This document shows, piece after piece, positions 27,760-35,758 of a stretch of DNA of 64,000 nucleotides. The translations under genes and the position numbers were made by a program. The stretch's first letter is position 1, and each line of letters starts with the position of its first letter. The notes beneath the pieces are model-generated. The model did no database searches. It was not told the origin of the DNA and worked only from the letters and a program-made list of their open reading frames with translations. The stretch is from positions 3,216,887 through 3,280,886 of the forward strand of contig NZ_CP031310.1 in assembly GCF_004799665.1 (NCBI RefSeq). The letters run 5' to 3'. This DNA comes from Halapricum salinum (lineage in GTDB: Archaea > Halobacteriota > Halobacteria > Halobacteriales > Haloarculaceae).

Positions 27760-28506
27760 TCAGTTCGAACATGATTCAGCCCGAAATCCGATCTGGAAGT
27801 CGACGCTGTCTGTCTGTGCGAGTACCGGATCGGTCGTTCCAGGATCGAACGACCACTCGATGCCGATGCAGAGTTGTTCATCCTGGCCGACACAGGAGTC
27901 ACCGTCTACGCCGGGTGTCGCGTCGAGCGGCGTCCAGGTCGAGAGCACGTCGGCGACATCGGCGAGCGATCCCGCTGCCACCAGTGTCTCACCGGGATCG
28001 AAATCCCCGTCACAGCGACCAGCAAACTCCGTATCACCGATCATGATGCCAACGTCGTACCAGACGCGTAGCTGGATGAGGTTCTGTAGCTCTCCCTGGT
28101 CGACACTCGTATCTCCAGCCATCTGCTCGGGTTCGGTGATACCGTTCTCGTCGTACGAACTGACTGGGGCGACCAGCTGCATCGAGAGCTGAGCGGCGTC
28201 GAGAGTACTCTGCTCGCCGAGGGCGAGTCCGAAGTGCAGTCGGCCCGAATCCCCTGGCAGCACGTTCCGAAGGTCGACGAGCGGCCCGTTCACGTCGACG
28301 GGCGAGGCCTGGTCCTCGAGTTTCGTGTCGTTGTACCACTCCGCCCAGTTCACGAGGAGTTCGACATCCGATTGCTGGACGAGAAACTGCTGATTGTGGT
28401 CGACTTCCCCCGAGTCGATCGTGAGATACGCACCAGTCGTCGCCACGACAGCACCGAAGCTCCCCGTCGCGAGAAACCGTCGTCGTGAGAGGTCGTTCAG
28501 ATTCAT
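27760..28506 (-). CDS. TasA/CalY-like secreted protein with Tat-type leader
   Basis: A 248-residue exported protein. Its leader is LSRRRFLATGSFGAVVATTG. The mature part shares landmarks with the larger paralogues: NGITEPEQ, LIQLRVWYDVG, CIGIEWSFDPG and the terminal QTDSVDFQIGFRAESCSN. It lacks the WDEEKFGN start motif and has fewer Cys than the preceding gene. A single beta-sandwich domain of about 200 residues is likely. It is transcribed in the same direction as its neighbours but separated by gaps of 123 and 312 bases, so it may have its own promoter. Confidence 0.7.
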   Translation of the reverse strand: MNLNDLSRRRFLATGSFGAVVATTGAYLTIDSGEVDHNQQFLVQQSDVELLVNWAEWYNDTKLEDQASPVDVNGPLVDLRNVLPGDSGRLHFGLALGEQSTLDAAQLSMQLVAPVSSYDENGITEPEQMAGDTSVDQGELQNLIQLRVWYDVGIMIGDTEFAGRCDGDFDPGETLVAAGSLADVADVLSTWTPLDATPGVDGDSCVGQDEQLCIGIEWSFDPGTTDPVLAQTDSVDFQIGFRAESCSN

Positions 28507-28818
28507 GGCTGGTCAATAGCGTCGTCGTGAATCGGTCGCCACCGGCTCGTCGATTCTCGTAAGGATATACCAAGAGTGTCCATAGTTATCCGCCGATTAC
28601 AGCGGTGACAACCACCGGAAGACAATCGATACCCAATCGATCGGTTCGAAGTGATTCTGGGAACGTCTCCATAGCTACGCCGATCGATCGCACTGCCGGG
28701 TCGTGGTTCCGATGTGTTCGTATCCACACACTCTCCGGCGTCGAACGGAACGATCGCGCGGTCGAAGTTGACGCCGAGTCCAAGGGCGAGGACCACGGAC
28801 TCGGGCCTTCCCGGCGAC
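28507..28818 (-). other. Intergenic gap with likely promoter for the gene at 27760-28506
   Basis: 312 bases without a convincing gene. On the minus strand GGTATATCC (28563-28571) lies about 60 bases before the ATG at 28506, the best TATA candidate, implying a leader of about 30 bases. The far half, towards 28818, is GC-rich and featureless. Confidence 0.4.
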
Positions 28819-30747
28819 TCACTCTGGTGTCGGAGTATCACCACCCGGTGACTGGGCGTTGTTCTCGGCGTCTGCTTCGCCGAGCGTGCCGGCCATCGGT
28901 GCACCGTCGTTGCCGACGTTGTGACGGCACTGGATGGCGTCGAAGCCGAACTGGAACGCCAGCCGGTCGGTCTGGATCACGTTGTCGTTGACGCCGGGAA
29001 TGTCCGTGGGCACCCAGCACAGAACTCCAATATACTCGGTGTCGGAGTTCTGATAACAGTAGGTTCCCTGGAAGTCCGTCGCGACGCTCCCAGCGAGCGA
29101 GTCCTGGGCGTTGAACAGGACGTCCGTGCCGTCCATCTCCGCGACAGTGCCAGCGAAGACCGCCGCGTCGGTATCGACGATGTCGCTGGGCTGTTGGGCC
29201 ATCCCGATCTCCATGACGTAGTCTTCTTTCGTCGCGTCGTCGAGTTCGTCGTCTGGCGAGTCCTCCGTCCCGTCGGGCAGTTCGGTCTCGCCGGTCCAGA
29301 TCTCACCGGGGATGTTGTCCCCGTCGTCGTACCAGATGACGCAGTTCATCACGTCGTCGAGTTCGCCGTCGTCGGTCTCTTCGGCGGGCGGGACGGTCGA
29401 GAAGCTTTCTCCCTCTATCAAGACCCAGGAGTCCAGCGAGTTATCGCTCGCGTCGGCGATGGCGAGCTTCAGCGTGTTCGTCTCACCGGGATTGACCTGT
29501 CCACTAACATCCAGGACGACGGTGAGTCCGTCCATCTGGGTGTCCAGACTGCCGTCGGTGTTGTCGATGTAGAGGTCCGAGTTCTCTCCGTTGTTGATCG
29601 AGTTGATCGTCACTGGCTGCGTCCCGTCAGTCGGATCGTCGACCGTCGCGACGTTCGTCCCGTTGACGAAGAACCCGAACACGTCCTCGAAGTTGGACCC
29701 GACGAACTCGTTGTACTCCTCGGAGCCGAAGACGTAGCTGAAGAACACCTCTTCGGCGTCGTTCGGGACTTCGAACTCGATCTCGAGGATGCACTGGTCG
29801 TACATCCCGAAGCTCGAGAGCGACGCGAGGTCCGGGTCGTCTGCCGGCTCTGTATCGACTGAATTTACGGTCAGGTTTGTATCGTCGTTCGGGCCTTCGA
29901 CGTCGAACGCGTACCCGGAGCTGAGGATGATTCCCTCGTCGATTCCGATCGCGTCTGCGCCGTCGGTGAACGTCCCTGCAGATTGTTCAGCACCCTGATA
30001 GGTGACGTTGGTGACCGTGATATCACCCGCACCAGAGACCAGCGTGTCAGCCAGATCCTGTGGCGTCAGACTCCCGGCGAGCGTGTCGGTGACTGTCGGA
30101 CTGGCGGCCGCAGCACTGCCGGTCGCCGCACCGAGGCCGACGAGCCCCGCAGCACCGAGAGCCGCACCCTTGAACACCTGTCGTGCCGAGAGGGTGCTGT
30201 CGTCCTCCTCGTCCTGCAGGCGCCGCCTGAGCGCGTCACCCAGAAGGCCTGCTGCCCCGAGACCGAGTCCCGCAGCGTACGGATCGCCGTCGGACTGGTC
30301 GGGCGTGTGGCCGTTGACCTTGTCCTCGGGTTCGGTGATCCCGTTGTCTTCGTCGGCGTGTTCCTGATAGTGCCACCCCAGGAACGCGGGGTTGCCGTAG
30401 ACGTGCGCCGACAGGGTCGCTTCCATGACGTCGCCGGGTTTGACGTCCGTCAGGTCGATGATCGGTCCTGGCTGGTCGACCATATCCGGTTCGCCGTCTT
30501 CGTTCGTGTCGCTGATCGCGATCAGCTCGTCGGTGCTGTCGATCCAGTCGTAGTACCGAACTTCCCAGTCGACGCCCAGATCCAGCTCGCCACCCTGCAG
30601 GACGTTCGGATCGGACTCGTTGCCGAACTTCTCTTCGTCCCACAGCAGCGACGTCGTCGTCGCGCCGCCGATGAGACCGGCGCCGCCCATGACTCCCAGA
30701 CCGCCGAGGATCTTGCGCCGTGAGAGTCCGTTGCTGTCGTCAGTCAT
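28819..30747 (-). CDS. TasA-like surface protein with inserted choice-of-anchor-L domain
   Basis: A 642-residue exported protein. The leader LSRRKILGGLGVMGGAGLIG is followed by TTSLLWDEEKFGN and VLQGGELDLGVDW, the scaffold start. The scaffold runs to about residue 154 (NGHTPDQSDG) and resumes near 460 with GELDDVMNCVIWYDDGDN. It ends IPGVNDNVIQTDRLAFQFGF and QCRHNVGNDG. The insert (about 155-457) begins with an Arg-containing hydrophobic stretch (SARQVFKGAALGAAGLVGLG to SAAAAS) that looks like a former signal peptide. It continues as a choice-of-anchor-L domain (FGSEEYNEFVGSNFEDVFGF). The function is probably adhesion or display on a fibre. The start overlaps the vWA paralogue's stop by 8 bases. 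Confidence 0.78.
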   Translation of the reverse strand: MTDDSNGLSRRKILGGLGVMGGAGLIGGATTTSLLWDEEKFGNESDPNVLQGGELDLGVDWEVRYYDWIDSTDELIAISDTNEDGEPDMVDQPGPIIDLTDVKPGDVMEATLSAHVYGNPAFLGWHYQEHADEDNGITEPEDKVNGHTPDQSDGDPYAAGLGLGAAGLLGDALRRRLQDEEDDSTLSARQVFKGAALGAAGLVGLGAATGSAAAASPTVTDTLAGSLTPQDLADTLVSGAGDITVTNVTYQGAEQSAGTFTDGADAIGIDEGIILSSGYAFDVEGPNDDTNLTVNSVDTEPADDPDLASLSSFGMYDQCILEIEFEVPNDAEEVFFSYVFGSEEYNEFVGSNFEDVFGFFVNGTNVATVDDPTDGTQPVTINSINNGENSDLYIDNTDGSLDTQMDGLTVVLDVSGQVNPGETNTLKLAIADASDNSLDSWVLIEGESFSTVPPAEETDDGELDDVMNCVIWYDDGDNIPGEIWTGETELPDGTEDSPDDELDDATKEDYVMEIGMAQQPSDIVDTDAAVFAGTVAEMDGTDVLFNAQDSLAGSVATDFQGTYCYQNSDTEYIGVLCWVPTDIPGVNDNVIQTDRLAFQFGFDAIQCRHNVGNDGAPMAGTLGEADAENNAQSPGGDTPTPE

Positions 30748-32674
30748 CGTTGGCGTAGTGCTGAGCGTTGTTTTCGGCGTCGGCTCCCGGGAGCGTCTGG
30801 ACCGGCATTCCGTCCTCGTTGGTGTTGTGGCGACACTGGACGGCCTCGAAGCTCACCTGGAACTCCAGCCGGTCGGTCTGGACGATGTTGTCGTTGACGC
30901 CCGGGATGTCGTAGGGGAGCCACCACTCCATCGCGACACAGCCGGTGTTCGACGGCGCCTGACAGTACTGGCCGAACTGCTCGGCGGCAGCGATGCCAGT
31001 CGCGTCCGGTCTGAGGAGCACGCAGTCTTCGAGACCGTTCCAGTCGCCCTCTTGCTGTCCGCCGATCAGTTCGTTGATCGGCATCGGGCCAGCGATGATC
31101 TCTTCGCCACCGGCGGAGCTACAGACCACTGTCTGGACCGTCTCGATGGCATCTCCGAGTTCGCTGTAGTTGGCTGCGAACAGCGGGTTGAGACCCTCAG
31201 TCGCCAGGGCGTTGGCGTAGTCGACGTCGTCACCGCTCGGATCGGCGTTGACGATCACTGGCAGAATGTCGACACTGTCCAGTTGTGCGTCGTCGGCGGT
31301 CTGCTGTGCCTCTGCCAGAGTCGTCTCACCGGGTTTGCCGTCAGTGAAGACGACGATGAGCTTGCGGACCTCTCCCGGGAATGCGGCGTTCCCACTGGGA
31401 TCGATTCCCTCTTTGCCGCTGCTCGCGCTGACGAACGCGTCGGGCAGCAACGCGCGGTGAGCCCGCTCGATGCCGGCCGGGACCGCCGTCCCACCGTCCT
31501 CCGTGTACGGGCGCTCGGCCTCGTACTCGTTTCCGCCGGTGTTGTTGACGGGGTCTTCGGTGACGAAGTCGGGACTGAAGTCCGTGTCCGGCCCAAAGAG
31601 GTTCTTGAGGTCCTCGTAGTCGGCCGCAGTGTTGCCATCGTCGTCGCCGGCGTTCGCGGCCGTGAGCGCGCGGTCGAGGTTGGCGTCGAGACCGCCGTCG
31701 TCGAAGCCGACCTGCGTGCCGTCGTCGTCGTCGCCGTCGTCGAGGTTGTCCAGGTGGTGCAGGTTGACCGCCGTGCTCACGCTTCCGACCTCGATGTTTC
31801 CACCGCCACAGCTGGCGATCTCCGAAAGAAGGTCGACGTCCGAGCCGAGCGCCGGGTGATCACCCATGTGGGCCTTGATCGCTTCGAGGCGGGTGTTGTC
31901 CCCGGCCTGGTTCGCGTCACCGGGATTGTCGTCGACGTCGGGCGTGCCGGAGAACGGCTCCCCCATCGACTCGGAGACGTCGGTCACGAACATGACCTCG
32001 ATCTCCCCGCCCTGATGGAGATTGTCGCAGTTGCGGTCGTAGAACAGCTTGGCCTGGATGTGGTCTCCCAGGTCGCCGCCCTCGGTGCCGTCAGACTCGT
32101 CGGGCGTGTGGCCGTTGACTTTGTCTTCGGGTTCGGTCAGCCCGTTGTCTACATCTGCGTGGACTTCCCCACACATCGAGACGAATCCGGGGTTGCCGAA
32201 GAGGTGGTAACTGAACGTCACCTCACCGAAGTCGCCCGGTTTGACGTCTTCGAGTGTGACGACCGGGTCGGGCTGGTCGTTCGGGCTATCTGGCCCGGCT
32301 TCTTCTTTGACGAGGTCCTGTTCTTCGATAATCGTGTCCAGCCAGAGAGCGTTGAAGTCTTCCTGGGGGACGGCGATCATCGGATTGTTCGGGGGGAGGT
32401 AGGCCTCTCCTTCCTGCAGGTCATCGAGACTGTCGATACGCCGGACGTCGTACTCTGTCTCCGCACCGAGCCAGTCGACGTAGTGTTCTTCCCAGTCGAC
32501 CGCGAGGTCGAGTGCACCGGCCTGCAAGACGTTGGGATTCGACGCGTTGCCGAACTTCTCTTCGTCCCACAGCAGCGACGTCGTCGCTGCACCACCGAAC
32601 GCGCCGGCCGCACCGATGGTGCCGAGCCCACCGAGTAGCTTCCTGCGCGAAAGGTTTGATTTGTCGTCGCTCAT
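30740..32674 (-). CDS. TasA-like surface protein with inserted von Willebrand A domain
   Basis: A 644-residue exported protein with the same scaffold ends as its neighbours: LSRRKLLGGLGTIGAAGAFG, SLLWDEEKFGN, VLQAGALDLAVDW at the start and IPGVNDNIVQTDRLEFQVSF near the end. After the strand IQAKLFYDRNCDNLHQGGE the scaffold is interrupted by a vWA domain (about residues 225-518). The metal-ion-dependent adhesion site is intact: DVSES at 232-236 and FTDGKPG at 443-449. This gives a metal-dependent ligand-binding head (inference: adhesion). The insertion lies just after the strand that follows the insertion point in the choice-of-anchor-L paralogue. It lies between the other two paralogues, 20 bases after the plain one. 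Confidence 0.8.
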   Translation of the reverse strand: MSDDKSNLSRRKLLGGLGTIGAAGAFGGAATTSLLWDEEKFGNASNPNVLQAGALDLAVDWEEHYVDWLGAETEYDVRRIDSLDDLQEGEAYLPPNNPMIAVPQEDFNALWLDTIIEEQDLVKEEAGPDSPNDQPDPVVTLEDVKPGDFGEVTFSYHLFGNPGFVSMCGEVHADVDNGLTEPEDKVNGHTPDESDGTEGGDLGDHIQAKLFYDRNCDNLHQGGEIEVMFVTDVSESMGEPFSGTPDVDDNPGDANQAGDNTRLEAIKAHMGDHPALGSDVDLLSEIASCGGGNIEVGSVSTAVNLHHLDNLDDGDDDDGTQVGFDDGGLDANLDRALTAANAGDDDGNTAADYEDLKNLFGPDTDFSPDFVTEDPVNNTGGNEYEAERPYTEDGGTAVPAGIERAHRALLPDAFVSASSGKEGIDPSGNAAFPGEVRKLIVVFTDGKPGETTLAEAQQTADDAQLDSVDILPVIVNADPSGDDVDYANALATEGLNPLFAANYSELGDAIETVQTVVCSSAGGEEIIAGPMPINELIGGQQEGDWNGLEDCVLLRPDATGIAAAEQFGQYCQAPSNTGCVAMEWWLPYDIPGVNDNIVQTDRLEFQVSFEAVQCRHNTNEDGMPVQTLPGADAENNAQHYANDD

Positions 32675-32694
32675 TGTCCTATCCCGTCACCCCG

Positions 32695-33720
32695 TTAGGT
32701 CGGGTCCGGGGTAGTCGTGCCACCCTCGGGCGAGTTCGCGTTGTTCTCGGCGTCGGCGTCCGCGATGGTGTCGTCCATCGGGAGACCGTCGTTGCCGACG
32801 TTGTGGCGGCACTGGATGGCGTCGAAGCCGAACTGGAACTCCAGGCGGTCGGTCTGGACGATGTTGTCGTTGACCCCGGGGATGTCCGTCGGCAGCCACA
32901 CCAGTACCGCGATGTATTCTGTGACCGAGTTCTGGTAACACGCGGTGTCGGGGAACTCTTCGGCGACGGCTCCCGAGTTCGAATCGCGGGCGTCGAAGCG
33001 AACGTTCGCCCCGTCGAGACCGGCCAGGTTGCCGGCGTAGACGACTGGGTCTGCCCCACCGAAGGCATCGGCTGCGCTCTGTATGGAAGCGACGTCCATC
33101 ACGTACTCTTCTTCATCGATAACGAGTTCATCTCCCTCATTACCGTCTCCATCGGTAATATCCGGGAGTACCTCGTCCGGGAGGTTGTCGCCGTCGTCGT
33201 ACCAGATGACGACCTGCAAGTACTCGTCGAGGTCCCCGTCTTCCGTCCCGTCGGACTGGTCTGGGTCGTGGCCGTTGACCTTGTCCTCTGGTTCGGTGAT
33301 TCCGTTGTCGGTGTCGGCGTGCTCCTCGTAGTGCCATCCCAGGAACGCGGGGTTCCCGAAGATGTGCGCACTCTGGGTGACCTCGAGCACGTCGCCGGGC
33401 TTGACGTCCTGGAGATTGATGATGGGCCCTGGCTGGTCGACGAGGTTCGGGCCCTCTTCGACGACGACTGCCGGGTCCTCGACGTCGTTACTGCTGAACG
33501 TCGGGTTGTCGATCCAGTTGTAGTACGTCCCTTCCCAGTCGACTTTGAGATCCAGTTCCCCTGCCTGCAACACGTTCGGGTTGTCCGCGTTACCGAATTT
33601 TTCTTCGTCCCACAGCAGCGAGGTCGTCGCTGCGCCACCGAGCGCCCCGGCGCCGCCGATAACGGCGGCTGTGCCGAGGAGCTTTCGTCGTGAAAGCGGT
33701 AGTTTGCTATCTTCTGACAT
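32695..33720 (-). CDS. TasA-like surface protein, plain scaffold
   Basis: A 341-residue exported protein that shows the scaffold without insert. It has LSRRKLLGTAAVIGGAGALG (twin Arg at 11-12), then SLLWDEEKFGN and VLQAGELDLKVDW (51-63), VKPGDVLEVTQSAHIFGNPAF, NGITEPEDKVNGHDPDQSDG and the strand LQVVIWYDDGDN (168-179). It ends with CYQNSVTEYIAVLVWLP and IPGVNDNIVQTDRLEFQFGF. Its simplicity and first position make it the best candidate for the main filament subunit (inference). The ATG at 33720 starts the normal leader; a Met 27 bases upstream is less likely. Confidence 0.78.
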   Translation of the reverse strand: MSEDSKLPLSRRKLLGTAAVIGGAGALGGAATTSLLWDEEKFGNADNPNVLQAGELDLKVDWEGTYYNWIDNPTFSSNDVEDPAVVVEEGPNLVDQPGPIINLQDVKPGDVLEVTQSAHIFGNPAFLGWHYEEHADTDNGITEPEDKVNGHDPDQSDGTEDGDLDEYLQVVIWYDDGDNLPDEVLPDITDGDGNEGDELVIDEEEYVMDVASIQSAADAFGGADPVVYAGNLAGLDGANVRFDARDSNSGAVAEEFPDTACYQNSVTEYIAVLVWLPTDIPGVNDNIVQTDRLEFQFGFDAIQCRHNVGNDGLPMDDTIADADAENNANSPEGGTTTPDPT

Positions 33721-34065
33721 TGTCTTTCCTCGATTGTTGACGGTCACGGTGGGCCCCCACTATCCCAGGCGCCACCCCGCGACCTGTGAAAACAATGCAC
33801 AATGACTTCCGTAGTTGTAAACTGCCTATCAAATTTAGCCTGGCCGAGTCGAGGCTTACGACGGCCGTTCGACCGGGTTCTGGCGTGGTAAACGAATGTT
33901 ACGGACCTGTCTCGACAACCGATAGCCTCGCAAGTGAACGCGTCTGATACGAGTTCGAAGACCACTGCGTAGGGGCAGTTTCTCGGTCTTCAGTCGCAGG
34001 TAGACGGTTTCTACCGAGAGTAGTCAGTGGCAAACTAAGTGACTCCCACGGCAGTATTACGCTCA
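33721..34065 (+). promoter_or_regulatory. Divergent control region of the surface-protein operon and a DUF7344 gene
   Basis: 345 bases with no gene. For the minus-strand operon there are AT-rich elements (AAATTTGATAGG-like sequence near 33820-33840 and AGTTTACAAC near 33815) that would leave a leader of about 80-100 bases. For the plus-strand regulator, CAAACTAAG (34031-34039) lies at about -30 of the ATG at 34066. The divergent arrangement suits control of the operon by the regulator. Confidence 0.4.
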
Positions 34066-34644
34066 ATGCCACGGATCGGTTCAGCGCGCTGGACCTCGCT
34101 CCCGTCCATCCGGTCTCGCTCAGAGGCCCTCTCCAGAGAGACGGTGTTCGAGATGCTGAAGAACACCCGGCGGCGGTACGTATTTCACATCCTCAGCCAG
34201 CGAGCCGAGCCGATCACACTGGCGGCGCTGAGCGAGGAGGTGGCTGCCCTGGAATACGATACCGAAGTCGAGGACCTGGACGGCGATCAACGCCAGCGAA
34301 TCTACGTCTCACTCCGGCAGACACATCTGCCGCGGCTCGACGAGGCGAACGTCGTCGACTTCGACGCCGAGGCGAATACGGTCGCACTGGCCGAGAACGC
34401 GTCCGACCTGCAGGTATATCTCGAGACAGTCCCGGACGACGATATCCTCTGGGCACAATTCTATCTCGGGCTGGCGGGGGTCGGCGTCGGACTCCTCCTG
34501 TTTCTCTGGCTCGGCGTCCCGCCCCTTTCGACGTACCCCACACTCGTCGGGACCGTCATGCTTGCCGTCCTCGGTGGGTCGGCAGTCGTCCACCATCGCC
34601 ATCTCCAGCGACGGCGGCTCGGAACGGGTGAGTCACCGATATGA
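34066..34644 (+). CDS. DUF7344-type winged-helix protein with membrane anchor
   Basis: A 192-residue homologue of the two regulators near 21 kb. Its core is SRETVFEMLKNTRRRYVFHI, LAALSEEVAALEYDTEVEDL and RQRIYVSLRQTHLPRLDEAN. Two C-terminal helices follow (YLGLAGVGVGLLLFLWLG and LVGTVMLAVLGGSAVV) and a His/Arg-rich end. It is divergent from the surface-protein operon with a shared 345-base control region. A GTG 27 bases upstream is an alternative start. Probably a membrane-bound transcription regulator (inference). Confidence 0.8.
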   Translation: MPRIGSARWTSLPSIRSRSEALSRETVFEMLKNTRRRYVFHILSQRAEPITLAALSEEVAALEYDTEVEDLDGDQRQRIYVSLRQTHLPRLDEANVVDFDAEANTVALAENASDLQVYLETVPDDDILWAQFYLGLAGVGVGLLLFLWLGVPPLSTYPTLVGTVMLAVLGGSAVVHHRHLQRRRLGTGESPI

Positions 34645-34675
34645 CCGCAGCACATGACCACGACTCCGGGGGTGG

Positions 34676-35758
34676 GTGATCGTGGCCCAGAGCGTCCCCG
34701 ATGGCCACGCCGACGACGAGACGGACGTCGAGACGGACAGCGTCGTCTCGCGAGACGACCTATTCGAGATGCTCGGTAACGACCGACGGCGTCGTGCGCT
34801 GGAGATCGTCATGGAGCGCGAGGGCGGTGTATCCGTTACCGAACTCGTCGAAGAAGTCGCCGCGCAGGAATACGACAAACCGGTCGATGAACTCAGTCGA
34901 TCCGAACGGAAAGCTGTCTATACGGCAGTCGTCCAGCGACACTTGCCGAAACTCGAGGATCGCGGTCTCATCGCACGCGATCACGAGGCCGGTGAAGTGG
35001 TTCCATCGGAGACGCTCGTGGACCTGAACATCTACTTCGAGATTTCCGGCGACGGTCGGTTCCCGTTCAGCGTCTACTACGTCGGACTCTCGGGACTGGG
35101 AATCGTCCTGCTACTGGCTGCTTCGTTCGGCCTCGAGCCGGTCGATGCGTTCTCGCCTGTGACCTGGTTGTCAATCACACTGGGAATACTCGGCGTGACA
35201 GCGCTGGTTCACCTCCACCGGATGCGACGGATGCGTGTCGACCCGACGGGGAGCGAGGATGTCGAGAAGGAAACAGACGATCGAGTCGTGCTGTCGGTGT
35301 TGGCGTCGGGAATCGCAGCGACTGCCGGCGGCCTCGTCGGGGGGGCAGCGATGTGGGTAATCCTCCACCACGTCATGTTCTTCACTCCGGTGATCATGGC
35401 CGTCTACGGGTTCGAGACGAGTGACCCCACGATCCTCGCCCACCTCGGTCACAGTCTCGTCTTCGCGGCGGTGTTCGCTGCACTACTCACCCGAGAGCAG
35501 TTTCGGCTCGTCTCACAGACGGTCGGGGAGACAGTCGCGCTGGGGATGCTGTACGGTGTCGGCCTCTGGTTCGTGGCCGAAGGGGTCGTCGTTCCGGCCA
35601 TCTCGGGCGTGGTGCTGGCGACGCAGTTCGAGGTCTTCGGAGTCGACGTGCTCTATCTGCCACTGGACGGGCTCTCAGCCCACGTGATATTCGGGGCACT
35701 GCTCGGCGGCGTCTACACGTACACGCGCCAGAGGCTCGAAGGATCGATCGAGGGCTAG
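34676..35758 (+). CDS. DUF7344-type winged-helix protein with multi-span membrane domain
   Basis: A 360-residue regulator-like protein 31 bases after the previous one. The winged-helix region is SRDDLFEMLGNDRRRRALEI, VTELVEEVAAQEYD and RKAVYTAVVQRHLPKLEDRG. Instead of the usual two helices it has two and then, after a charged linker, about four more (VLSVLASGIAATAGGLVGGA, LGHSLVFAAVFAALL, LGMLYGVGLWFVAEGVVVP, VIFGALLGGVYTY). The extra membrane domain may be a sensor. The start is a GTG; exact position uncertain. The stop overlaps the convergent protease gene by 4 bases. Confidence 0.75.
   Translation: MIVAQSVPDGHADDETDVETDSVVSRDDLFEMLGNDRRRRALEIVMEREGGVSVTELVEEVAAQEYDKPVDELSRSERKAVYTAVVQRHLPKLEDRGLIARDHEAGEVVPSETLVDLNIYFEISGDGRFPFSVYYVGLSGLGIVLLLAASFGLEPVDAFSPVTWLSITLGILGVTALVHLHRMRRMRVDPTGSEDVEKETDDRVVLSVLASGIAATAGGLVGGAAMWVILHHVMFFTPVIMAVYGFETSDPTILAHLGHSLVFAAVFAALLTREQFRLVSQTVGETVALGMLYGVGLWFVAEGVVVPAISGVVLATQFEVFGVDVLYLPLDGLSAHVIFGALLGGVYTYTRQRLEGSIEG

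Noticed and set aside
30620-32638. A 672-codon open frame on the plus strand opposite the surface-protein genes
   Set aside because: It is the antisense of Asp/Gly-rich coding sequence. The product is Val/Arg-rich with no domain, while the minus strand has clear leaders and motifs.
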